Source: an uncultured Bacilli bacterium (lineage in GTDB: Bacteria; Bacillota_I; Bacilli_A; RF39; UBA660). Taken from it: a DNA stretch of 64,000 bases. The stretch's first letter is position 1; every line of letters begins with the position of its first letter. The stretch covers positions 48,005 to 112,004 of the forward strand of contig CAKOMQ010000002.1 of NCBI GenBank assembly GCA_934096715.1. Direction: 5' to 3'. The translations under genes were made by a program, and so were the position numbers. Shown in pieces: positions 7,889-17,060 of this stretch. The notes under the pieces were generated by a model. That model made no database searches and was not told the origin of the DNA. It saw only the letters and a list, made by a program, of their open reading frames with translations.

Positions 7889-9001
7889 TTATTTATTTCC
7901 TTCTTGATTTATTTGTGATAATGTTTTAATTTCAATTTTATATTTAGTTAATTTAGAAGCAAGTCTTATATTACTTCCTTTCTTACCTATAGCTAGACTT
8001 AAATTATCATCATCTACTATAGCTAAAGCTTCTTTCTTTTCTTCATCTAATATATTAACAATAACATTCTTAGCTGGAGCAAGTGCATTAGCTATATATT
8101 CTTTAGGATCTTCACTATATAAAATTAAATCTACTTTTTCTCCATTTAATTCTTTAAGAATACCTGCTATTCTTGAACCCCTTTCTCCAATACAAGATCC
8201 AATTGCATCTATTCTTTCATTCATACTACCAACAGCCACTTTACTTCTAATACCTGCTTCACGAGCAACTCCATAAAGTACTATATCTCCTGATTGTAAT
8301 TCTGGTATAAATGATTCAAATAATCTTTTAACAAATCCATAATGTTTTCTACTAAGTAAGATTACAGGTCCTTTATTATTAGTATCTACTTTAGTAACAT
8401 ATACTCTTATATTAGAACCCATTACTATTTTTTCTCCAGGTATTATTTCGCTCTTAGGAAGTATTCCCCTAGTTCTACCTAAATCTATATAATAGTTTCT
8501 TTGATCTTCCATTGCTACTAAACCTAGCATTAATTCATATTCTTTATCACTAAATTCTTCAATAATGCTATTCTTTTCTGCTTCTCTTATTTTTTGAGTA
8601 ACAACTTGTTTTGCAGTACCAGCCGCTACACGACCAAAATCTTTTGGAGTAACTTCTTTTTCAATTGTATCTCCTACTTCACATAGTGGATCAATCTTAC
8701 GAGCATCTTCTAAAAGTATTTGCGCATCAAGATTAATTTCTGGTGCTACATCTACTTCATTACCTTCTTCATCTATAATAGTAGTTCCTTCATCAATTTC
8801 ATCTACTACTACTAAATAAGAATATACTTTGATTTCTCCTGTTTCACGATTAATATCCACTCTAACATTAGTTTTAGAATCAAAGTTCTTTTTATATGCA
8901 GTTTGCATAGCTAATTGCATTGCATCAAAAACAACATCTTCACTAATATTCTTTTCTTTAACTATATTATTAAGTGCTTTAATAAATGCTTTACTATCCA
9001 T
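7889..9001 (-). CDS. nusA: Transcription termination/antitermination factor NusA
   Basis: A 370-residue NusA that binds RNA polymerase and nascent RNA to control pausing and termination. It has the N-terminal RNAP-binding domain (MDSKAFIKALNNIVKEK), an S1 domain (about residues 130-200) and two KH domains (with GSCIGERGSRI and AIGKKGSNIRLAS). It lacks the acidic C-terminal repeats of proteobacterial NusA, as usual in Firmicutes. The start is the ATG at 9001, nine bases after AAGGGA and one base after the rimP stop; the longer frame overlapping rimP is unlikely. Confidence 0.95.
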   Translation of the reverse strand: MDSKAFIKALNNIVKEKNISEDVVFDAMQLAMQTAYKKNFDSKTNVRVDINRETGEIKVYSYLVVVDEIDEGTTIIDEEGNEVDVAPEINLDAQILLEDARKIDPLCEVGDTIEKEVTPKDFGRVAAGTAKQVVTQKIREAEKNSIIEEFSDKEYELMLGLVAMEDQRNYYIDLGRTRGILPKSEIIPGEKIVMGSNIRVYVTKVDTNNKGPVILLSRKHYGFVKRLFESFIPELQSGDIVLYGVAREAGIRSKVAVGSMNERIDAIGSCIGERGSRIAGILKELNGEKVDLILYSEDPKEYIANALAPAKNVIVNILDEEKKEALAIVDDDNLSLAIGKKGSNIRLASKLTKYKIEIKTLSQINQEGNK

Positions 9002-9002
9002 T

Positions 9003-9248
9003 TTATACATCCCTTTCTTTACTAATAACATCCATTATGTACGAATCATCACAAATATTATAATTATCAACTATTGGATTAATAATATTAGTCGCATCTA
9101 CTATTTCATCTAGGTCAATACCACCTACTTTATCAAGTACAATAGTTAAGAACTTATAGTTATTTTTATCTTCTATATAGATATCATCCACTATTAATTC
9201 TTTTTCCCCTAATATTTTAGATAATTCACTTTTTAATTCATCAAGCAT
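9003..9248 (-). CDS. rimP: Truncated ribosome maturation factor RimP
   Basis: An 81-residue protein at the rimP position of the nusA operon. It keeps the N-terminal alpha-beta domain (VDDIYIEDKNNYKFLTIVLDK followed by GGIDLDEIVDATN), which matches the conserved GG-D-L-D-C pattern of RimP. Full-length RimP has about 150 residues; here the SSPGLxRPL motif and the C-terminal SH3-like domain are missing and the protein ends with DVISKERDV just after the first domain. It is in frame with a good start, so this is a short form and not an obvious frameshift. Whether it still supports 30S maturation is unknown. Confidence 0.8.
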   Translation of the reverse strand: MLDELKSELSKILGEKELIVDDIYIEDKNNYKFLTIVLDKVGGIDLDEIVDATNIINPIVDNYNICDDSYIMDVISKERDV

Positions 9249-9272
9249 ATAACCACTCCAAACTAATAATAA

Positions 9273-9294
9273 AAGTGGGATTTTCTGCCCACTT
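9273..9294 (-). promoter_or_regulatory. Hairpin in the leader of the rimP-nusA operon
   Basis: In the minus-strand 5' untranslated region AAGTGGG pairs with CCCACTT around an eight-base loop and is followed by TTATTATT. It lies between the promoter and the rimP start. It could be an attenuator or a protein-binding site for autoregulation; the T-run is too weak to call a firm terminator. Confidence 0.5.
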
Positions 9295-9308
9295 AAATCT
9301 GTAACTTA

Positions 9309-9336
9309 ATTATACCACACTTTTTCTTAATTACAA
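9309..9336 (-). promoter_or_regulatory. SigA-type promoter of the rimP-nusA-infB operon
   Basis: TTGTAA at 9331-9336 and TATAAT at 9309-9314 with a 16-base spacer on the minus strand, about 60 bases before rimP. Confidence 0.7.
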
Positions 9337-9368
9337 ACAAAAAGTCCCATATTCATTATATGAGACTT
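9337..9368 (-). terminator. Terminator after the phase-variable surface gene
   Basis: Minus-strand stem AAGTCTCATAT / ATATGGGACTT (one wobble pair) followed by TTTTTG. It separates the surface-protein gene from the promoter of the nusA operon. Confidence 0.7.
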
Positions 9369-9437
9369 ATCTATATATAAAGACATCTACTACATAAGAT
9401 AGATAGAAAGCAATAGCAGATGTTCTTTATACCAATA

Positions 9438-11934
9438 TTATTCTACCAAAATGTAGGGATTATCATAACTACCATTTCCAGATTTAACAATAACATCACT
9501 TGTTAAATAAAATACCGGACGAAAAGCAACATTGCTATTAGTGAAATCGACACTTTCTAAATTACCTGATGCATTAATTGCCCAAGAACTAAATCCACCA
9601 ATATTATGATCAGCACCTAATACAATCATAGTCCATTCTGTATTAATAATGTTTCCAGAATTTTTATAATCTGTATTAGAAGGTGATAACCAACTATTTA
9701 CCAAAGAATTAGAATTAATTGGAGCTGTTAAGTCTGCTTCAGCAGAAAACACATAATCACTTGCATACATCAATCCTATTTTAGCTTGATATGTTTCATA
9801 TGCAGTTGGAGAACATGGAATCGAGGCACTAGCATTAGAATAACAATAATCAGAACCAATATTATTTTCAGTTAAATAAATACCAATCAAAGGAGATACG
9901 GTAAAATCGGGTCCACCACCCATGTTGCCATAAGTACTTACACTATTCCATGTCCAATTTTCTATTTTATTTAACCATATTGTATCTTGTAAATAACTAA
10001 ATTTGGTGCTTGTAAGAAAATATTTTCCATTTAATCCTTGATAAATTTCACTATAATTAAACAAGGTATCTTCATCACTAGAATTGAATGAAATTGAACC
10101 TAACTGAGAAAATTTTATAAGTTTAACATGGTATGTTCCACTCGAATCAGGAAAAACTCCAATTACTCGATACAGATATTGCTGATAATTTGTCTTACAT
10201 GTTGCTTGATCAGTTGTTCCGAAACATACAAAATTAGAAACCGAAGCATCTGCCCCAACAGCACGATACCCATCATTTATTCCCAATCCAGAGTTTTCTA
10301 ACAAATTTAAATATTTACCGGAATTAATTAAATAATCATTAAAATATTTTTCTGTCTCATATGAAATAGAAGAATGTATAATAAATCCAAGGTCATCAAT
10401 AACATGTACATAATATAGACCATCCGAATTCATAGTATAATTAATTGAATTAGATGTTATACTTTTCCATGAACATCCACTTATACTAAGTTTGTTATTA
10501 ATACAATACTTTGTTAATGCTCCTTTTCCTTTTGTAAAATTAGCAGTTAAAACATTTTTATTTTTTGATAAAGATATTTTTAAAGACGACTCATCACTAT
10601 TAGAACTATCAATTATTAAAAATGGATTTTCTAAAGAACCATCTCCAATTCCACCAGCAACATTACTTTTTAAATAAAAGACAGGTCTAACACTTTCAGT
10701 ATTAGTATAATAATTATATCCAATAGCACCATCACTACGTACATCCCACGAATAATATTTGCTACTCCATAAATCATGATTTGCAATAGTCCATTCGTTA
10801 TTACTATCATCATTATTGCCTAAATGAATCCAACCTGTTTTTAATGTTATTTTACTAGGACCAGTTGACATAGACAATGCAGAAGAACCTAATGATAGTG
10901 CATAATCACTCATATATAGTAATCCAATCTTTGCTACAGGATTTGTCCATGTTCCACCGCTACAATTAATTACAGTACTATTTATATTCATGCATAATTT
11001 ATCAGAACCGTTTTTATGCATTTCATTCAAATACACGCCTTTTGGAGAACTACTAGTATATGAAGGATTACTTGATGTATTAATTCTAGTTTGAGTATTA
11101 ACTGCACTCCATGTCCAATTCTCTATTTTATCACTCCACATAGCATTTTGCAGATAATTATAGGATGTATTTGTTAAAAAATAACTTCCATTTAAACCTT
11201 TATACAAATCACTATTTTCCCAGTTAGTTTTTGAATTTGTTGAATTCCACTCATATCTTCCTATAGATTTATATTTAATTAATTTAACATGGTTATCTCC
11301 ATTTTCATCTGCAAACACTCCGATTATTCTAAACATATATTTATCTTGTTTTGCTATACATTCCGATTTATCTGTTGTACCGAAACAAATAAAGTTATTT
11401 GGATTTGTCGATTCATCCACTGCACCACTTCCAACATAACGATATCCATCGCCTACCAAATTACTTTGATACAATTCTCCCATGGTTATTAATTTATCAC
11501 TAAGTAATTGCTCTTTATATTTATCAAAATATAAATAACACATACTTGTTTCTGATACTTTAACTGTAGCTTTCTTTTTATCTTGATCATATAAAAGAGA
11601 ATCTTCTATTTGTTTACCATTTGAAGACATACATCCTGATTTAGTTTGATTATAAAAATATTCATAACCAGGAAAAGTAGAATTAGTACTTTCTTGATAA
11701 TTACCATTTGAATCTTCTATCATAACAGCAAATAAATCACTACTAGATGTAGACGCACCAAAAATATATTTATCTAAATTTTTATTATTATAAGATATAT
11801 AAGCACCAATTATTAATAATAATTCTATTAAAGTAAGTGCAATAATTAAAGTTCTTTTGTGTTGTTTCTCGCCCCCCCCCCAGTAGGCTTTTTAGCTTCT
11901 GGAAGGTTGCTAATAAATTAGCATTTCTTTTCAT
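9438..11934 (-). CDS. Phase-variable repeat surface protein, frame off here
   Basis: An open frame covers 9438 to about 11870 and continues upstream, without a start, into a run of ten G. The ATG at 11934 reads into the tract in a different frame and stops 30 codons later. With nine (or twelve) G the two parts join into one protein of about 831 residues beginning MKRNANLLATFQKLKSLLGGG, then a basic stretch and a single membrane segment (LIIALTLIELLLIIGAYI). The body has two copies of a roughly 300-residue domain, each with CFGTTD, a YxxRxIGVF block, HVKLIK, a GLNGxYFLT block, KIENWTW and a C-terminal RPVFYL. A weak ribosome-binding site (AAAGTGAG) is 13 bases upstream. Function is unknown; display outside the membrane is inferred from the membrane anchor and many aromatic and Cys residues. 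Confidence 0.7.
11872..11881 (-). repeat. Run of ten G in the coding strand
   Basis: Ten consecutive C on the plus strand in DNA that is otherwise extremely AT-rich. The tract is at about codon 18 of the surface-protein gene; a change of one base restores the reading frame. It is a classic slipped-strand contingency tract, but a sequencing or assembly error in a homopolymer would look the same. Confidence 0.85.
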
Positions 11935-11965
11935 GATTTCGGGGTCTCACTTTCTATTTTTATCT

Positions 11966-11994
11966 AAAAAAATGATACTACAAATGTGTAGTAT
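11966..11994 (-). terminator. Terminator after recO
   Basis: Perfect eight-pair stem ATACTACA / TGTAGTAT with a four-base loop (11975-11994), followed on the minus strand by CA and seven T. It lies three bases after the recO stop. Confidence 0.75.
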
Positions 11995-11996
11995 TT

Positions 11997-12731
11997 TCAA
12001 GTAGATGTTGTTAACTTTTTTAAAAAATCCTTGCTTTTTAAATATAACCCTGTATAGTCTTCATAATAACAAGATAAGAATCTATTAATTTGATCTACTA
12101 ACTTAGAATCTATTTTTAATGTAGATATACTTTTAATATCTACTAAATAATACATATTTAATAGTTTTATTATTCTTAAGTCTAATAATTCTTCTCCCCT
12201 ATAACAATCTATACATACTAGACCACCACGTTCTAAAGATAAAGTTACTATATTATTCTTTTTATTACATACATTACAACTTTCTAAGTTTAATCCAACT
12301 CCTAAATAATCTAAATATTTAACTTCTATTATATTAGTAATTATTAAAGGATCTAAATTATCATCTATTTTAATTAAAGCATTAATTAAATCTTCATATA
12401 TATTTATATCATTAGATTGTTTTAATACTTGATAAGTAAGTTCTAATAAATAAGAAGCATAACTTATTTTTAATATATCATTCTTTATATTAACAAAAGG
12501 ATTAATTATATCAACACTAGAAAGAAGAGAAAGTTTATTCTCTTTATAATAAATATTAAACATACCATATGTAAGTTTCATAGTAGATGCTCTTAACTTA
12601 GACTTCATACTTTTAGCACCCTTACACATAACTCCTATAACACCATGTTCTTTAGTTATTATATTTATTATCTTACTACTTTCTCCATATGGAGTTTCTT
12701 TTATTATTAATCCTTCTACTACTTCTATCAT
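11997..12731 (-). CDS. recO: DNA repair protein RecO
   Basis: A 244-residue RecO, which anneals complementary strands and loads RecA with RecR in the RecF pathway. The N-terminal OB-fold begins MIEVVEGLIIKETPYGESSKI, and the middle zinc-knuckle has CNVC and CIDC pairs around residues 155-185. It is the last gene of the yqfC-to-recO operon, directly after yqzL and near era, the conserved Bacilli order. Confidence 0.93.
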   Translation of the reverse strand: MIEVVEGLIIKETPYGESSKIINIITKEHGVIGVMCKGAKSMKSKLRASTMKLTYGMFNIYYKENKLSLLSSVDIINPFVNIKNDILKISYASYLLELTYQVLKQSNDINIYEDLINALIKIDDNLDPLIITNIIEVKYLDYLGVGLNLESCNVCNKKNNIVTLSLERGGLVCIDCYRGEELLDLRIIKLLNMYYLVDIKSISTLKIDSKLVDQINRFLSCYYEDYTGLYLKSKDFLKKLTTST

Positions 12732-12733
12732 CT

Positions 12734-12820
12734 TTACTTCTTTTCTATCTTTTTATAATTTAAATAATCTTCTACTTTACCAGACTTTTTAAATATATTC
12801 CAAGCTTCTTTCTTATTCAT
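12734..12820 (-). CDS. yqzL: YqzL-like small protein
   Basis: A 28-residue protein (MNKKEAWNIFKKSGKVEDYLNY, then a lysine-rich end) located between era and recO, exactly where Bacillus encodes YqzL. The pattern W-x-x-F-x-x-(S/T)-G-x-(V/I)-x-x-Y-L matches that family. Function is unknown. Its ribosome-binding site (GGAAGGTGAT) lies in the 3' arm of the hairpin at 12823-12859. Two bases separate it from recO. Confidence 0.75.
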   Translation of the reverse strand: MNKKEAWNIFKKSGKVEDYLNYKKIEKK

Positions 12821-12822
12821 TA

Positions 12823-12859
12823 AAATCACCTTCCTAATAATATATTGTGAAGGTGATTT
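12823..12859 (-). promoter_or_regulatory. Hairpin hiding the yqzL ribosome-binding site
   Basis: An 11-pair stem (AAATCACCTTC / GAAGGTGATTT) in the era-yqzL spacer. The 3' arm contains the AAGGTG that precedes the yqzL ATG, so the fold would block translation or partly end transcription after era. Confidence 0.5.
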
Positions 12860-12864
12860 ATTTT

Positions 12865-13746
12865 TTATTCATAATCAAAGAAACCTAATTCTTTTAAATA
12901 CTTTTCTTTTTCTTTCCAATTTTCTATTGTTTTAACATATAATTCTAGATACACTTTTTTATTAAACATTTCTTCTAAGTCTTCACGTGCTTTTATACCT
13001 ACACTTTTTAACTTATCTCCATGTTTACCTATAATCATACCTTTTATATTATTTCTATCCACTATAATATCAACAGATATATTAACTATATCTTTTTTAT
13101 TTTCAATACTTACACAATGACAAGTAATTGAATGGGGTATCTCTTCACTAGTAGAGTTAAGTAATTTTTCTCTAACTACTTCACTAACCATAAATTGACT
13201 AGAAGATGAAGTTACCATATTTTCATCATAATACTTTATTTCATCTGTTAAGTATTTCTTTATAACTTCAATTAATCTATCTATATTATCATCTTTTAAA
13301 GCACTTACAGGTACTATTTCACTAAATGGATAATCTTTATATTTATCTATAGCTTTAATTAACTTTTCACGTGATACTTTATCTATTTTATTCATAACAA
13401 GTATTACAGGAATGTCACTATTTTTTAATGTCTCCATTAAATATTCATCGCCCCTACCAATACCTGCATCTACATCAACTACAAAAAGTATTGCATCAAC
13501 ATCTTTAGTTAACGCAAAAGCTTGCTTATTTAATACCTTACCAAGTTTATTAATAGGCTTAGATATACCAGGAGTATCTACAAATACTATTTGACACTCA
13601 GGTTCATTATATATACCTTCAATTAAATTACGAGTAGTACCAGCAACATTACTAGTTATAGCAATATGTGCATTAGTAACTCGATTAAGGATACTACTCT
13701 TACCTACATTAGGTCTACCCACTAAACTTACAAAACCACTCTTCAT
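12865..13746 (-). CDS. era: GTPase Era
   Basis: A 293-residue Era, an essential GTPase that binds the 3' end of 16S rRNA during 30S assembly. G1 is GRPNVGKSS at about residue 10, G3 is DTPGI, G4 is NKID, and the C-terminal KH domain carries MIIGKHGDKLKSVG. The length is normal. It sits between dgkA and yqzL-recO in the usual Bacilli operon. Confidence 0.97.
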   Translation of the reverse strand: MKSGFVSLVGRPNVGKSSILNRVTNAHIAITSNVAGTTRNLIEGIYNEPECQIVFVDTPGISKPINKLGKVLNKQAFALTKDVDAILFVVDVDAGIGRGDEYLMETLKNSDIPVILVMNKIDKVSREKLIKAIDKYKDYPFSEIVPVSALKDDNIDRLIEVIKKYLTDEIKYYDENMVTSSSSQFMVSEVVREKLLNSTSEEIPHSITCHCVSIENKKDIVNISVDIIVDRNNIKGMIIGKHGDKLKSVGIKAREDLEEMFNKKVYLELYVKTIENWKEKEKYLKELGFFDYE

Positions 13747-13753
13747 AATTCAC

Positions 13754-14152
13754 CTATACAAATAGTCCTATTATATAAGGAGCAAATATTATAAAGTTAG
13801 CTAAAAGTGCAAGTATTGTCATAATACCAGTCGCAGCACTTCCACAATCTTTAGCTACTTTAGCAAGTGGATGATATTCTTCAGTAACTAAATCAACTGT
13901 AGCTTCAATCGCTGTATTAATTAATTCAGTTATTGCAATTAACATTAAACTACCAAAAGATATAACCCACTCTACAAAGTCTATATCAAATATCATTCCA
14001 AATATAATTATAACAATTGCACCCAATGCTTCAAGTAAAAAACTTGTTTCATTCATAAAACAAAACTTTAAACCATCTAAGGAATACTTACATTTATTTA
14101 GTACATTTCTAATCATACTAACTTTTACTTTTTCTTGTCCATATACTTTCAT
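13754..14152 (-). CDS. dgkA: Undecaprenol/diacylglycerol kinase family protein
   Basis: A 132-residue integral membrane kinase with three predicted membrane segments. The conserved block NTAIEATVDL followed by HPLAKVAKDCGSAA is the signature of the DAGK family; in Gram-positives the substrate is undecaprenol. The ATG at 14152 has GGAGAAG upstream and lies 35 bases inside the 3' end of ybeY, so the two are coupled. The position between ybeY and era matches Bacillus (dgkA/ybfM order ybeY-dgkA-cdd-era), without cdd. Confidence 0.9.
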   Translation of the reverse strand: MKVYGQEKVKVSMIRNVLNKCKYSLDGLKFCFMNETSFLLEALGAIVIIIFGMIFDIDFVEWVISFGSLMLIAITELINTAIEATVDLVTEEYHPLAKVAKDCGSAATGIMTILALLANFIIFAPYIIGLFV

Positions 14153-14570
14153 TTAACATCTTCTCCTGCAAATCAAACATTACTTTTTCATCTTTTTTAT
14201 TCATATGGTCATAACCAAGTAAATGTAAGAGTCCATGTACTGTTAAGAAACCTAACTCCCTTGTTTCATTATGTCCATATTCTTTAGCTTGACTAATCAT
14301 TCTAGGAATACATATATATATTTCTCCTAAAAATCTAAAATCTTTATAATCTACTCTATCATTATCTTCAAAAGCAAAACTTAATACATCCGTAACTTTA
14401 TCTATATCACGATATTTTCTATTTAAATCTCTTATTGTTTCTTCATCAACAAATACAATACTAAAAATAGACTTCTTTGCTTTCTCATGTTTTAAAGTTC
14501 TCTTTATTAACTTATTTAAAAACTTATAGTTTTTATCATAACCATATACATTACTAATACTATATTGCAT
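14118..14570 (-). CDS. ybeY: Endoribonuclease YbeY
   Basis: A 150-residue YbeY, a zinc-dependent single-strand RNase involved in 16S rRNA 3' end maturation and 70S quality control. The metal motif HGLLHLLGYDH is intact (three His ligands). The central TDVLSFAFE matches the family. The ATG overlaps the end of the VanZ-like gene by eleven bases. Confidence 0.95.
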   Translation of the reverse strand: MQYSISNVYGYDKNYKFLNKLIKRTLKHEKAKKSIFSIVFVDEETIRDLNRKYRDIDKVTDVLSFAFEDNDRVDYKDFRFLGEIYICIPRMISQAKEYGHNETRELGFLTVHGLLHLLGYDHMNKKDEKVMFDLQEKMLNESIWTRKSKS

Positions 14571-15183
14571 TAATCATCACTTCCCAATAACCCAAAAAAT
14601 AAATTATCAATATAACAATAATAATTATCCATATTATATTATAAAATAACGAACTTTTAAAGAAGTCAGGCAAATGTTTTTGCAATTTCTTAAACAATTT
14701 ATATAAAATATATCCTAGAATTGTTCCTAAAACATTTAAAAATATATCATCAACATCAAAACTACGACCAATATTTAATTGAATAAATTCAACACTTGCA
14801 CTAGTAACAATACTAGTTATAAGAATTGGCCAAATATTTTTAGACTTAATATAGTCACTTATTAAATAACCAAAAGGTATAAATATTAAGATATTACCAA
14901 CAACATTCATCATAAACATCCTAGATCCAATATCATATCTTAATATTTCTGAAAATGGTACTAGATTCATTCCACCATTATGATTAATTTCTGTTGTAGT
15001 TAACAATTCAAATAATAACCATAAATAAATAATTGAAAATATTAACATACATTCTTTATATAAAACAAACTTTTCTTTATGATTTTGTAAATAAAAGAAT
15101 CTTACTATACATATTGCAATTAAAAATACAAGTAACATAGGCCACGTATTATTAAGAACTCTCTCCAGTATCACTTTTATCAT
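14560..15183 (-). CDS. VanZ family membrane protein
   Basis: A 207-residue protein with about five membrane segments. The block NLVPFSEI, followed by NVVGNILIFIPFGYL and SVEFIQ...GRSFDVDDIFLNVLG, is the VanZ signature. VanZ-like proteins affect tolerance to glycopeptides and other envelope stress; the biochemical role is unknown. It occupies the place where phoH normally lies between yqfD and ybeY in Bacilli. It overlaps yqfD by 32 bases. Confidence 0.88.
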   Translation of the reverse strand: MIKVILERVLNNTWPMLLVFLIAICIVRFFYLQNHKEKFVLYKECMLIFSIIYLWLLFELLTTTEINHNGGMNLVPFSEILRYDIGSRMFMMNVVGNILIFIPFGYLISDYIKSKNIWPILITSIVTSASVEFIQLNIGRSFDVDDIFLNVLGTILGYILYKLFKKLQKHLPDFFKSSLFYNIIWIIIIVILIIYFLGYWEVMINAI

Positions 15184-16324
15184 TTATACTACCCTCTTCC
15201 ACCGTTACAACTTTACCAATACTTTCTTTTGTAACAACAAAAACTTCTAATACCATTGTACTATCTTTTATAGTATTTTTCAAAACTTTTTTTTCAACTA
15301 TAGATTCATCTTCTTTTAACTTTAATTTCATCTTCTCATTAACTAGTTTTAAACCTTCTTCTAAAGCTTCTTTTTCATTTAAAATCTTCTTCTTTAACTC
15401 TACTTCACTTTCTTTTACTAAATCAATTTTAAAATCATTAAGTTCATAAATATTACTACTTTTTTCTTTATATTTCTTAAATCTACTTCTAAATATTTTA
15501 TATTTATTATCATTAATAGTTACTCTTATATTATATTTAGATTTTCCACTTTTTATATATTCTTTTCTTTCAAATGGTACACTTACATTTACTTTATACC
15601 AAACTTCTGCATAAACAGTTCCACTTGAGCACACCAAGTCTTTTACTTCTTCATTATTCTTAACAATACTACTAACTAATATATCTCCCCTGTATACATA
15701 CTGATTTATTCTTGTAACTACTTCTCCTTTTTTAATATTAAAACTCACTATTTTTCCATCACTCTTAGCTACTATATTACATATATTCTTTTCACTTTTG
15801 CTTTCTTTCTTTACTTTTTTAGTAACTAATACAACCATATCAAAACCATCATACTTTATTTCTAACCATTCTAAAGTATTTTTGTTATTATTAAGTATCT
15901 TTTCAACAATCTTTTCTATTTCTTTATGATTTTTCTTAAATCCAACTTTCCTAATACCAGTTTCATTTAAACTATTTAATATAGTATTCTTAATTTTTAA
16001 ATCATTAGTCTTAACTACAATATTAAAACTCATATTATTAACCACTATTAAAAGAATTATTGAAATAAACAAAGTAATAAAAAAAGATTTATTAGATTTA
16101 AATATATCTAAATACTTATAAATACCAGTATCTTTATATATAGATACTTTATAAGATATTAAATATTTCTTAAGTCTATTATAATTATTATAATCTATCT
16201 TTAAATATACATATTCTTTATCTTTCTTTAATTCTTCATAATAAATATCTGTATTATATAACTTATTTATTAATCTTAATTCATCTTGTGTATTTACCCT
16301 TACCCAAATATAATGTTTATTCAT
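15152..16324 (-). CDS. yqfD: Sporulation protein YqfD
   Basis: A 390-residue YqfD, similar in length to the roughly 400 residues in Bacillus. It has one membrane segment near residue 80 (FFITLFISIILLIVVNNM) and a large extracytoplasmic C-terminal part with the VVLVTKKV and VYAEVWYKV blocks conserved in the family. YqfC and YqfD are SigE-dependent in Bacillus and needed for engulfment-stage forespore maturation. Its ATG overlaps the yqfC stop (eight bases), as in Bacillus. Confidence 0.9.
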   Translation of the reverse strand: MNKHYIWVRVNTQDELRLINKLYNTDIYYEELKKDKEYVYLKIDYNNYNRLKKYLISYKVSIYKDTGIYKYLDIFKSNKSFFITLFISIILLIVVNNMSFNIVVKTNDLKIKNTILNSLNETGIRKVGFKKNHKEIEKIVEKILNNNKNTLEWLEIKYDGFDMVVLVTKKVKKESKSEKNICNIVAKSDGKIVSFNIKKGEVVTRINQYVYRGDILVSSIVKNNEEVKDLVCSSGTVYAEVWYKVNVSVPFERKEYIKSGKSKYNIRVTINDNKYKIFRSRFKKYKEKSSNIYELNDFKIDLVKESEVELKKKILNEKEALEEGLKLVNEKMKLKLKEDESIVEKKVLKNTIKDSTMVLEVFVVTKESIGKVVTVEEGSINDKSDTGESS

Positions 16325-16562
16325 TATTAATCTCCATACTTGTAATCATTCCTTTTATAACAAGTTCACTTTTATTCATCTTTTCTATATATAAATTAAG
16401 TCCTTTTATACTTAAATTAAATTCTAAAAATTCTAAATTAATAACTAACTTAGATATTTTATTTATCTTAACAAAATTAAATACATATAATGAGTTATTA
16501 TAAAAAGTAATAAAATAATTCTTATCATATAAAAAGTTTTTTAAGTATTCAGATAAATGCAT
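16317..16562 (-). CDS. yqfC: Sporulation protein YqfC (YabP family)
   Basis: An 81-residue YabP/YqfC family protein. The pattern YFITFYNNSLYVFNF followed by ...LVINLEFLEFNLSIKGLNLYI and a final LVIKGMITSMEI matches the family's repeated beta-strands. The start is the ATG at 16562, eight bases after GGTG; a TTG four codons upstream overlaps that site. It is directly followed by yqfD. Confidence 0.85.
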   Translation of the reverse strand: MHLSEYLKNFLYDKNYFITFYNNSLYVFNFVKINKISKLVINLEFLEFNLSIKGLNLYIEKMNKSELVIKGMITSMEINNE

Positions 16563-16595
16563 ATTTTTCACCAATAAATATTATGAAAACAGAAA

Positions 16596-16622
16596 GAAAA
16601 AAAGACTTTTAACTAAGTCTTT
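16596..16622 (-). terminator. Terminator overlapping the yqeY stop
   Basis: Minus-strand stem AAAGACTT / AAGTCTTT with a short loop, followed by TTTTTTTC. The yqeY stop codon lies in it. It partly separates rpsU-yqeY from the yqfC operon. Confidence 0.65.
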
Positions 16623-17049
16623 CACGTATTAACTTACTTACAAGTGACATATCTGCATTCTTACCATTTAGTAATTTTTGTACTTCTTTCATAACCATAC
16701 CCATATCTTTCATACTAGTAGGATTAACACTTGTAAATGCTTGATCAAGTATCTTATTTATTTCTTCTTCACTAATTTCTTCAGGTAAATACTCATCTAA
16801 AATAGCAATTTCCTTTTCTAAATCTTCTACTTTATCAAGTTTATCATATTTTTTAAACTCACTTATTGAGTCATTTCTTTGTTTAACTTGCTTTTTAATT
16901 ACTGATAATATTTCATCATCTGTTAAGTCATGTTTTTTATTTATACTTTCAAGTTGTAAAGCACTCTTTAACATACGTAACACGGATAATTTAAATTTAT
17001 CAGCATCTTTCATAGCGTTCTTCAAATCTTCATTAATCTTATTTATCAT
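16609..17049 (-). CDS. yqeY: GatB/YqeY domain protein
   Basis: A 146-residue YqeY protein, related to the tRNA-binding C-terminal domain of GatB. The start INEDLKNAMKDADKFKLSVLRMLKSAL and the end MGMVMKEVQKLLNGKNADMSLVSKLI match the family. YqeY follows rpsU in most Firmicutes, as here with 11 bases between. Role unproven; a link to amidotransferase or tRNA function is inference. Confidence 0.93.
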   Translation of the reverse strand: MINKINEDLKNAMKDADKFKLSVLRMLKSALQLESINKKHDLTDDEILSVIKKQVKQRNDSISEFKKYDKLDKVEDLEKEIAILDEYLPEEISEEEINKILDQAFTSVNPTSMKDMGMVMKEVQKLLNGKNADMSLVSKLIRERLS

Positions 17050-17060
17050 AAATAATCTCC

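Noticed and set aside
11872..11881. Poly-G tract as a simple sequencing artefact only
   Set aside because: It cannot be excluded, but a ten-base G run at codon 18 of an anchored surface protein in a genome of this base composition is more consistent with a contingency locus, so it is kept as a finding.
11705..11934. Prepilin leader in the phase-variable surface protein
   Set aside because: The TLIELLLIIG segment looks like a pilin helix, but no Gly precedes it at the cleavage point and the basic leader is long, so a plain membrane anchor is more likely.
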